Positions 1-6,284 of a DNA stretch of 8,686 nt are shown here, piece after piece (the first letter of the stretch is position 1; every line of letters starts with the position of its first letter). Location: NCBI GenBank assembly GCA_903928755.1, contig CAIYSH010000023.1:1-8686 (forward strand). Reading direction: 5' to 3'. Made by a program: the position numbers and the translations under genes. The stretch is from an uncultured Alphaproteobacteria bacterium (GTDB taxonomy: Bacteria; Pseudomonadota; Alphaproteobacteria; Caulobacterales; Caulobacteraceae). The notes beneath the pieces are model-generated. The model was not told the origin of the DNA. It worked only from the letters and a program-made list of their open reading frames with translations, and ran no database searches.

Positions 1-2
1 GA

Positions 3-1250
3 CTGTCTCCAGGGCGGGACATCGTCCACAATTTCATGGGGTTCTATACCGAGTTCGATCACTTCGATGTGGGGCGCGATCTCGATGTGGCGACCTGGGA
101 TTCCTATCCCCTGGGCTTTCTCGAGATGTTCGGGGAGTCGACCGAGGACAAGCTGCGCTTTCTGCGTCAGGGCCATCCCGATATTTCCGGATTCCACCAC
201 GACCTCTATCGCGCCTGCGGTCGTGGGCGCTGGTGGGTGATGGAGCAGCAGCCTGGACCCGTAAACTGGGCAACCTACAACCCCGCACCCATCCCCGGCA
301 TGGTCCGTGCCTGGACCTGGGAAGCCTTCGCTCATGGGGCGGAGCTGGTGTCCTATTTCCGCTGGCGGCAGGCCCCCTTTGCCCAGGAACAGATGCATGC
401 AGGCCTCAATCGCCCGGACAATGTGCTGGACCAGGGCGGGACCGAGGCCCGACAGGTGGCCGGCGAACTCCAGCAGATGGGAGAGCTTGCGCCTTGCCGG
501 AAGGCCAGAGTGGCCCTCGTCTTTTCCTATGAGGCCGACTGGCTGACCAGAATCCAGCCTCACGCCCGGGGGTTCCGCGCCCTGTTCCTGGCCTTTGAAA
601 CCTACAGCGCCTTGCGGAGGGCAGGTCTGGATGTCGACATGGTCGCGCCGGACGGTGACATGTCGGGCTATGATCTCATACTGGCACCGACCCTGCCGGT
701 TCTTTCCGAGGATACCATGGCCCGGTTCGAGACCTCCGGCGCCGTGATTGTCTGTGGACCGCGAACGGGGTCGCGGACGCGGGAGGGGCATATTCCGGCC
801 AATCTCGGGCCCGGCCCGCTCCAGGCACAACTGCCTGCCAAGGTCATACGGGTTGAGAGCCTGCGACCGGGGGCAGGACCAAAGGTCATGCTGGAGGGCA
901 CCGCCTATGACTCAAAGCTCTGGCGGGATGATCTGGAGACGGATCTTGTGCCCCTGGCCACATTTGACGACGGCAAACCCGCCTGGGTTTCAGAAGGCCG
1001 GTGGCATTACCTGGCCACCTGGCCTGGACCGGATCTGATGGACCAGATGGTCTCAAGGGTTGCGGCCCAGGCCGGGCTGACCCTCAATCCCATGCCGGAA
1101 GGGGTTCGCACCCGCGACCGTGACGGTGTCCGGTTTGCCATCAATTTCGCCCCGGAAAGCCGGATTGCGCCTGCCCCGTCGGACGCCATCTTCCTGCTGG
1201 GCGGTCGGGACCTGGAGCCCGGCGCAGTGGCAGCCTGGAAGATCGATTAG
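3..1250 (+). CDS. GH42 beta-galactosidase, C-terminal part (5' end off the window)
   Basis: Glycoside hydrolase family 42 enzymes remove terminal beta-galactosyl residues with retention of configuration. The reading frame is open from the left edge (first whole codon at base 3), and the residues before the first ATG at 36 (PGRDIVHNFMGF) already match the family, so that ATG is internal and the start lies outside. About 415 codons remain of a protein usually near 650-700 residues. Visible, numbered from the first whole codon: the end of the catalytic TIM barrel with the expected nucleophile Glu81 in MEQQPGPVNW (bases 243-245) and the YFRWRQAPFAQEQ segment; a middle amidotransferase-like trimerisation domain at about 168-358 with the GPRTGS motif; a small beta-rich C-terminal domain. 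The acid/base Asn-Glu pair would be upstream, off the window. No Zn-binding Cys cluster is seen in this part. It lies tail to tail with the dienelactone hydrolase gene. Family assignment is secure; the sugar specificity is not shown. Confidence 0.93.
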   Translation: MSPGRDIVHNFMGFYTEFDHFDVGRDLDVATWDSYPLGFLEMFGESTEDKLRFLRQGHPDISGFHHDLYRACGRGRWWVMEQQPGPVNWATYNPAPIPGMVRAWTWEAFAHGAELVSYFRWRQAPFAQEQMHAGLNRPDNVLDQGGTEARQVAGELQQMGELAPCRKARVALVFSYEADWLTRIQPHARGFRALFLAFETYSALRRAGLDVDMVAPDGDMSGYDLILAPTLPVLSEDTMARFETSGAVIVCGPRTGSRTREGHIPANLGPGPLQAQLPAKVIRVESLRPGAGPKVMLEGTAYDSKLWRDDLETDLVPLATFDDGKPAWVSEGRWHYLATWPGPDLMDQMVSRVAAQAGLTLNPMPEGVRTRDRDGVRFAINFAPESRIAPAPSDAIFLLGGRDLEPGAVAAWKID

Positions 1251-1990
1251 CTCAGGGTTTCGGCGAACAGGGCCAGAAGCTCGCGCCAATGCCGCTCTGC
1301 AGCATCGTGGTCATGGACCGGCATGTCTGGTGGCGCATAGCCGTGCTTTGCACCGCGATAGATGGTGACTTCAGCGTCGACCCCCGCCGCCTTGAAGGCC
1401 GCGTCGAGACGCTCACACTGGGCGTCATCAAATCCCCTGTCCATATCGGCACCAGCGACCAGGACCTTGGCCCGGATCTTCGGGGCCAGGAGGTGCGGGC
1501 TGTCTTCTGCGTCCGTTGCCAGATTGCCCCCGTGGAAGGCCCCCACAGCAGCGACCCGGTCCGGGAAGTTTCCAGCGGCCCGGATGACCGTTGACCCGCC
1601 CATGCAATAGCCGGTAACCCCGACCCGGGTCCCCTTGACCTGGGGCTGGGTGCCCAGGAAGTCGAGAAAGGCGGCCGTATCGGACATGCTCTTGTCCGGG
1701 CTGGTGGTCGCAAAGAACTTCCCGAAAATGGCCCGCCGATCTTCGTCTGACCTGATGGCCTTGATGTCGATGGGTTCATAGGGGCCGATTCGCCAGAACA
1801 TGTCCGGCAGGAGGACGAAATAGCCAGCGTCTGCCAGTCTCTGGCTCATTTCGAACAGGGCCGGACGGATGGCCGGGGCATCCATGTAGAAAATCACCCC
1901 TGGCCAGGGGCCTTCGCCGGAAGATGGGATGAAGGTGAAGGCACGGGCGGCACCATCACGGGTTTGTATCGCGACTTCGGTCCGGCTCAT
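1247..1990 (-). CDS. Dienelactone hydrolase family protein (alpha/beta-hydrolase)
   Basis: The protein has 247 residues, close to the usual DLH length, and no signal peptide, so it is probably cytoplasmic. The DLH fold is recognisable: an N-terminal beta strand with PGVIFYMDA (residues 30-38), the nucleophile elbow GYCMGG at 127-132 with Cys129 in place of the usual Ser, a likely acid at Asp182 (AGADMD), and His216 in KHGYAPPD. Cys-Asp-His is the classical DLH triad and its spacing here resembles that of carboxymethylenebutenolidase. Known members hydrolyse dienelactone in chloroaromatic breakdown, but many family members have other or unknown substrates, and no aromatic-degradation gene is nearby, so the substrate is open. 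The ATG at 1990 follows the phytase-like gene by 11 bp and has only a weak purine-rich site (AAAGAAG), so it is probably co-transcribed and perhaps translationally coupled. It is the last gene of the leftward group. Its stop TAA overlaps the stop TAG of the galactosidase. Confidence 0.9.
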   Translation of the reverse strand: MSRTEVAIQTRDGAARAFTFIPSSGEGPWPGVIFYMDAPAIRPALFEMSQRLADAGYFVLLPDMFWRIGPYEPIDIKAIRSDEDRRAIFGKFFATTSPDKSMSDTAAFLDFLGTQPQVKGTRVGVTGYCMGGSTVIRAAGNFPDRVAAVGAFHGGNLATDAEDSPHLLAPKIRAKVLVAGADMDRGFDDAQCERLDAAFKAAGVDAEVTIYRGAKHGYAPPDMPVHDHDAAERHWRELLALFAETLS

Positions 1991-2001
1991 GGTGGCTTCT
2001 T

Positions 2002-2985
2002 TCAGTGATCAAGGCGTTTGTTTTCGGTTCCCGGCTTCCAGTCGAAGGCAAGCAGCAGGGTTCGCTGCGAAGGCTCGAAGTTGTCGTCTGATAGCAGATA
2101 GAACCGGATCGTCCCGTCTTTGCCGGGCAGGGCGGTCAGTCCCTCGAAATTCTCCACAGAGTATGGCCGCTGCAGATCTAGCTGATCCAGCACCCGGCTG
2201 CCTGCGCCGGTGATGACGAGGGACACCCGGCTTCCACGCACGGGGTCCCATGCCCTGAGCAGATAGGCCAGCCCATCCGAAGCCAGGGGTGCCAGGGCGA
2301 CGAGTTTGTAATCGCCTGGCCTTGGAATGATACGATCTGCCTCACAGCCCCTCTGCAGCTGACAACGCCAGATTTCACCCGTGGCTTCGCTGCCGACCAG
2401 ATAGGCCGTCGGGCCCCTTTGCGGATCCGCAGCCAGACCTTCCATGCCGCCATTATTGGGAAAGTTCCCCTTGGGGGATGGAACCTCATGGGGCGGGCCG
2501 CCCTTGGCCGGATAGAGCAGTATGCGGTGGTGACGCTCAAAGCTGACCAGCCTGTCGCCATTGGCGAGAATGGCCAATCCTTCGGCGTCGGACTCCTGCT
2601 TCGTTGGCAGGGCCTTTCCCTCCGGCCCGATCAGGGCCGAAAGCAGGCCTTCCTTGACGTCTGCCAGCCTTCCCTGACGATCGGTGATCAGGCGCGCGGT
2701 GAAGTATGACCCCTCATCACTCACCGCGAACATCCGGCCGTCGGCCATGACACGAAGGTCAGACAGTCCGTGAAGCTGGGAGGTTTCAGCTGAGGAAAGC
2801 TGTATTCCGCCCGCATATTCAAAGGCACCAACGCGGAACTGGTCTGCATCGGCCGTGTTGAGCAGAACCGGAACGGCCGTCAGTGAGATGGCGGGCCCGG
2901 CGGTAACAGGTCCTGCAGGCATAGCGGGTGGCTGTGCGCAGGCCGCAAAGGCCAGTAACCCCGAGATCCAGAGCCAGGGCCTCAT
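2002..2985 (-). CDS. Phytase-like (PF13449-type) beta-propeller lipoprotein
   Basis: The protein has 327 residues. The N-terminus MRPWLWISGLLAFAACAQ is a short signal with a lipobox-like FAAC, so Cys16 is the likely lipidation site. Phe at position -3 is atypical, and plain secretion cannot be excluded. The body shows the repeated blades of the 'esterase-like activity of phytase' family: GLSDLRV...GRMFAVSDEG at 73-92, SDAEGLAIL...RLVSFER at 132-151, NNGGMEGLAADP at 177-188, and ENFEGLTALP followed by YLLSDDNF at 278-303. Cys208 and Cys214 could form a disulphide outside the cytoplasm. The family name comes from distant similarity to phytases, and activity is unproven for most members. Its ATG overlaps the cobT stop (ATGA, bases 2982-2985), and its ribosome binding site (AAGGCGG) lies inside the last cobT codons, so translation is probably coupled. 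From memory, genes of this family often follow cobT in alphaproteobacteria, but a functional link to the chelatase is not known to me. Confidence 0.88.
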   Translation of the reverse strand: MRPWLWISGLLAFAACAQPPAMPAGPVTAGPAISLTAVPVLLNTADADQFRVGAFEYAGGIQLSSAETSQLHGLSDLRVMADGRMFAVSDEGSYFTARLITDRQGRLADVKEGLLSALIGPEGKALPTKQESDAEGLAILANGDRLVSFERHHRILLYPAKGGPPHEVPSPKGNFPNNGGMEGLAADPQRGPTAYLVGSEATGEIWRCQLQRGCEADRIIPRPGDYKLVALAPLASDGLAYLLRAWDPVRGSRVSLVITGAGSRVLDQLDLQRPYSVENFEGLTALPGKDGTIRFYLLSDDNFEPSQRTLLLAFDWKPGTENKRLDH

Positions 2986-4931
2986 GCCACCGCCTTGCGG
3001 ACTTCCTTGAAGGTCGATTTCCGAACCGGTCCCTGCGGCCCCTGGGTGGTGGGCGGTGGTTGCAGGAGACTGGCCATCTTCTTGGTGACCCGCCGGGGCT
3101 CCTCATCGAACAGTTCAGCCAGCTGGTCGACAATGGCACCTGCCAGTTGCTCGACATCGACGATGGTCACGGCCCGGCGGTAATAGCGGGTCACGTCATG
3201 GCCGATACCGATGGCGATCAGCTGCACCGGGCTCTTGGTTTCGATCTCGGAGATCACCTCGCGCAGATGGCGCTCGAGATAGTGGCCGGAATTCACCGAC
3301 AGGGTGGAGTCATCAACCGGAGCCCCATCGGAAATGACCATGAGGATCCGTCGGCTCTCCGATCGGCCTATCATCCGCTGGTGGGCCCACATCAGGGCTT
3401 CACCGTCGATGTTTTCCTTGAGCAGGCCCTCGCGCATCATCAGGCCCAGATTGCGCCGGGCCCGTCTCCAGGGCGCGTCCGCGGACTTGTAGATGATGTG
3501 ACGCAGGTCATTCAGGCGTCCGGGCTGTGCAGGTTTTCCGGCCTTGAGCCAGTCCTCGCGGCTGGATCCGCCTTTCCAGGCCCGGGTGGTAAAGCCGAGG
3601 ATCTCGGTCTTGACGCCGCAGCGTTCCAGGGTGCGGGCCAGAATATCAGCGCAGATGGCAGCCACCATGATCGGACGTCCGCGCATGGAGCCGGAATTGT
3701 CGATGAGGATGGTGACAACCGTGTCGCGGAATTCGGTGTCGTCTTCATCCTTGAAGGCCAGGGAGGCGGTCGGGTCGACAATCACGCGGGTCAGGCGCGC
3801 AACGTCGAGAATGCCTTCCTCAAGGTCGAAGGTCCAGGTCCGGTTCTGCTGGGCCATCAGCTTGCGCTGCAGCTTGTTGGCCAGCCGGGAGACAACACTC
3901 GACAGGCTGGCAAGCTGCTGGTCCAGATAGGCCCGCAAGCGGGTCAGTTCCTCGGGTTCGCAGAGTTCCTCGGCCGAGACCACCTCGTCATTGGCGGTGG
4001 TGAAGACCTTGTAGGTAATCGCCTTGGCATCACCCTTCAGATCGGGGCGCGCAGGCTGGTCGCCCTCGCCCATGTCCGGCGGATCGTCCGTATCCTCTGC
4101 ATTGGGGTCGTCTTCAGACGACATCATTTCGCTGTCGGCCTCTTCGCTTTCGCGGTGGGTCGCCTCGCTGTCGTCCATGGCGGTCTGCTGAGGGGATTGA
4201 CCCTCGCCATCACCCTCGTCGCCGTCTTCCGAAGCTTCGGCTTCGCCCTCCTCGCCTTCTTCTTCCTGTTGGTCGGCCTGGTCTGGAGCATCGGACAGGT
4301 CATCACCCAGAGACAGATCCCGGAGTATGGTTCGGGCCATTCTGGCAAAGGCCTTCTGATCGTCGACGGCGTCGATCAGCTTGTCGATGTCTGACCCTGC
4401 CCGCGCTTCAATATCGGCCCGGAAGAGATCGACCAGCGGCCTGGCCTGAAGCGGCGGCTCCACCCCCGTCAGGCGTTCACGGACAATCAGGGAGACGATT
4501 TCGGCGATGGGTGGATTGCTCTGGGCCTCGATCAGATTGAAGACTTTCTTTGCCCAGGCTGCATCGTGCACAGCCTTGAGGTTCTCCCGGACCCCGCCCA
4601 GGGCATTGGCCCCCAGGGCCTCGATCCGGGTCTGTTCCAGGGCATCATAGACGGGCTGACCGGCGGCCGAGCCAGGACGGGTCCGGGCGTGGATGGCCGG
4701 ATCGTGGTTGGCAATCCGCAGGGCCATCTGGTCGGCCAGGCCGCGTATACGGGCCGCATCTGCAGGGGTCAGGTCTCTGGGCGGGTGAGGTAGTACGGCC
4801 CGGTTACCCTGCAGGACAGGGCCTTCGCCCGAATAGACGATTTCAAGATCCGGACTTTCTGCAAGCGATCGGGTGGCATTCGCCAGGGCGCGCTTGAAGG
4901 GCTCGATCGGACTTTCAGGGTTCTTGGACAT
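2982..4931 (-). CDS. cobT: Cobaltochelatase subunit CobT
   Basis: CobT, with CobS, forms the ATP-driven chaperone complex that works with CobN to insert Co2+ into hydrogenobyrinic acid a,c-diamide in aerobic cobalamin synthesis (cytoplasm). The protein has 649 residues, near the usual length of about 630. Seen in order: a helical N-terminal domain (1-208); a very acidic low-complexity linker (209-299, rich in Glu, Asp, Ser and Gln); the conserved stretch ITYKVFTTANDEVVSAEEL (305-323); and a C-terminal von Willebrand A domain (about 402-607) with the metal-ion site DNSGSMRGRP at 411-420 and the later ISDGAPVDDS at 533-542. A basic, proline-containing tail (612-649) follows. The ATG at 4931 has a good site, GAGGGA, five bases upstream. 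The gene starts 50 bp after the DUF3089 hydrolase gene and overlaps the phytase-like gene by 4 bp. Identity is secure. Whether it serves CobN or another target cannot be judged here, because cobN is not in the window. Confidence 0.97.
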   Translation of the reverse strand: MSKNPESPIEPFKRALANATRSLAESPDLEIVYSGEGPVLQGNRAVLPHPPRDLTPADAARIRGLADQMALRIANHDPAIHARTRPGSAAGQPVYDALEQTRIEALGANALGGVRENLKAVHDAAWAKKVFNLIEAQSNPPIAEIVSLIVRERLTGVEPPLQARPLVDLFRADIEARAGSDIDKLIDAVDDQKAFARMARTILRDLSLGDDLSDAPDQADQQEEEGEEGEAEASEDGDEGDGEGQSPQQTAMDDSEATHRESEEADSEMMSSEDDPNAEDTDDPPDMGEGDQPARPDLKGDAKAITYKVFTTANDEVVSAEELCEPEELTRLRAYLDQQLASLSSVVSRLANKLQRKLMAQQNRTWTFDLEEGILDVARLTRVIVDPTASLAFKDEDDTEFRDTVVTILIDNSGSMRGRPIMVAAICADILARTLERCGVKTEILGFTTRAWKGGSSREDWLKAGKPAQPGRLNDLRHIIYKSADAPWRRARRNLGLMMREGLLKENIDGEALMWAHQRMIGRSESRRILMVISDGAPVDDSTLSVNSGHYLERHLREVISEIETKSPVQLIAIGIGHDVTRYYRRAVTIVDVEQLAGAIVDQLAELFDEEPRRVTKKMASLLQPPPTTQGPQGPVRKSTFKEVRKAVA

Positions 4932-4981
4932 GGTGTTCCCTCATAGCCCGACCTTTCCCGGCGGCAAAGCGTGGCGCGCCG

Positions 4982-6160
4982 TTATTTGCGTGCGCGCCAG
5001 GCGTCTGACTGGGATCCAACCACTGAAATCAGGTCACCCATGGTCAGGTTCATGTCGATCAGATGGAGGCCCCAGTCTTCACTGACCCGGGTTCCGACCA
5101 TGACGTCCCCTCGGATATCGTCCAGGCGGGGGTCGCCAGGGTCTGCATTCACATGGACTTCAAGGTAATTGAACCCGTTCTTCGAGACGCATTGGCCGGT
5201 CAGAAGGCCGGGGGTCGAAACAAAGGGCGTGCTGATCTGTGTTCCTGCCGCGACCCATTTTGACGGATCCTGGCCGTTACCCTTTGTGGCCAGATAGTCA
5301 TGCAGCAGGGCAGGTCCACCGCCCAGGCTGGCGGGATTGGTGCAGGCAACGACCATGGCCGAGCCGGGCTCCCGAGGGCGTCCGAACCGGCTGTTTGCTG
5401 GCGGCGGGATGGTGTCCCGGAAGCTTGCAAAGGCAATGGCGCACCCGGTCTGGGACGTGCTGCGGCAGATGGGAATGGACTTCAACAGGCCGGTATCCTT
5501 GCCCGGTTCGACCGGAAGGCCGGTGCCGGCGAGAATGGCCGATACCAGCAATTTCTGGGAGGCCTTGCCGTCGATTTCATTGACCAGCAGACGGGTCAGG
5601 ACACCTGATCCCTGGGAGTGGCCGATGAGGACCACGCCCCGGCCCTTGTTCTCATTGGCGAGGTAGTAGTTCCAGGCATCGACAACATCCTGATAGCCAG
5701 TGTCCGGCCTGGGTGCCGAGGCGGATATACCCCCGGGCAGGGGCTGGCCAGTTATGGTCGCCCTGAGGGCGGTCAGGGTGAATTGACGATACATGGGTGC
5801 ATAGACACGACACCTCGACGCAAACCGGGAAAGCTGCTGCTCCACGACACTGTTTTCCTCTGCATCGGGAATCATGTCGGACAGGATCGACTTGTCGTTG
5901 GAAACGGTTGGATAGACGTAGAAGCAGTCAATCGGGGCCTTGGGATCCGCTTTCCAGGCTTCGGCCTGCAGGCTGCCGTCCGCCTTGATGACGGTGGCGG
6001 AATTATCTGCCGTGCACGCATCGCTGCGACCGGGCCAGCAAAGCCAGGACGATTTTGCGGCATAGTCATTCTTCGGGGTCGGCATCTGGGCCGCGGCTGG
6101 TGGGGCCATGATTGTCACCAGCAAGGCGGCGCTGAGGCCTGTAAGGCAGGTCCTGAACAT
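4982..6160 (-). CDS. Secreted DUF3089 alpha/beta-hydrolase
   Basis: The protein has 392 residues. A typical signal peptide is visible (MFRTCLTGLSAALLVTIMAPPAAA), with likely cleavage after Ala24, which places the mature protein in the periplasm or outside. The mature part fits the DUF3089 (PF11288) family of alpha/beta-hydrolase-like proteins: DCFYVYPTVS at 78-87, VYAPMYRQ at 119-126, the nucleophile elbow GHSQGS at 180-185 (Ser182), and DWGLHLIDMN near the C-terminus with His366 as the candidate catalytic base. The acid is uncertain; Asp341 is one candidate. The mature chain has eight Cys (41, 49, 79, 117, 232, 240, 273, 324), an even number compatible with disulphides. No substrate is established for the family, so lipase or esterase activity is only inferred from the fold. 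The ATG has a strong site (TGAGGA, four bases upstream). It sits 50 bp before cobT and 124 bp after the kinase gene, splitting the usual cobS-cobT pair. Confidence 0.9.
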   Translation of the reverse strand: MFRTCLTGLSAALLVTIMAPPAAAQMPTPKNDYAAKSSWLCWPGRSDACTADNSATVIKADGSLQAEAWKADPKAPIDCFYVYPTVSNDKSILSDMIPDAEENSVVEQQLSRFASRCRVYAPMYRQFTLTALRATITGQPLPGGISASAPRPDTGYQDVVDAWNYYLANENKGRGVVLIGHSQGSGVLTRLLVNEIDGKASQKLLVSAILAGTGLPVEPGKDTGLLKSIPICRSTSQTGCAIAFASFRDTIPPPANSRFGRPREPGSAMVVACTNPASLGGGPALLHDYLATKGNGQDPSKWVAAGTQISTPFVSTPGLLTGQCVSKNGFNYLEVHVNADPGDPRLDDIRGDVMVGTRVSEDWGLHLIDMNLTMGDLISVVGSQSDAWRARK

Positions 6161-6284
6161 GATGTCCTCAAATCGGTCTTGTGATTATGGGGAAATCATC
6201 CGGCCTGGGCTTATCAAGGTCCAGCGGTAAATCGTCTGGGCCTGTCCGGATCCTCAGATCAATCCCGGCTCAGCGCAACAGATC

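Noticed and set aside
3700..4310. Low-complexity stretch that looks like a repeat array
   Set aside because: It is the Glu/Asp-rich linker of CobT, a normal feature of the family, without regular unit length.
2928..4394. A 488-codon open frame on the plus strand, opposite cobT
   Set aside because: It runs exactly antisense to the secure cobT gene and the start of the phytase-like gene. Its composition mirrors the complementary codons (the Phe/Leu-rich stretch is the reverse of the Glu-rich linker). It shows no recognisable domain. Long antisense frames are common in G/C-rich genes.
4973..4980. Perfect 8-bp palindrome GGCGCGCC between the DUF3089 gene and cobT
   Set aside because: It is a short all-G/C palindrome expected by chance in such DNA, with no spacer, T tract or repeat copy to suggest a terminator or operator.
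5618..6184. A 188-codon plus-strand frame opposite the DUF3089 gene
   Set aside because: It is a shadow of a well-supported gene with a signal peptide and catalytic motifs on the other strand; no domain or ribosome binding site supports it.
6161..6284. Possible promoter with CATAAT (bases 6184-6189, minus strand) before the DUF3089 gene
   Set aside because: The only -35-like element, TTGATA, is about 22 bases away, too far for a standard promoter, and the sequence does not fit the Caulobacter-type consensus. No convincing terminator for the kinase gene was seen in this gap either.
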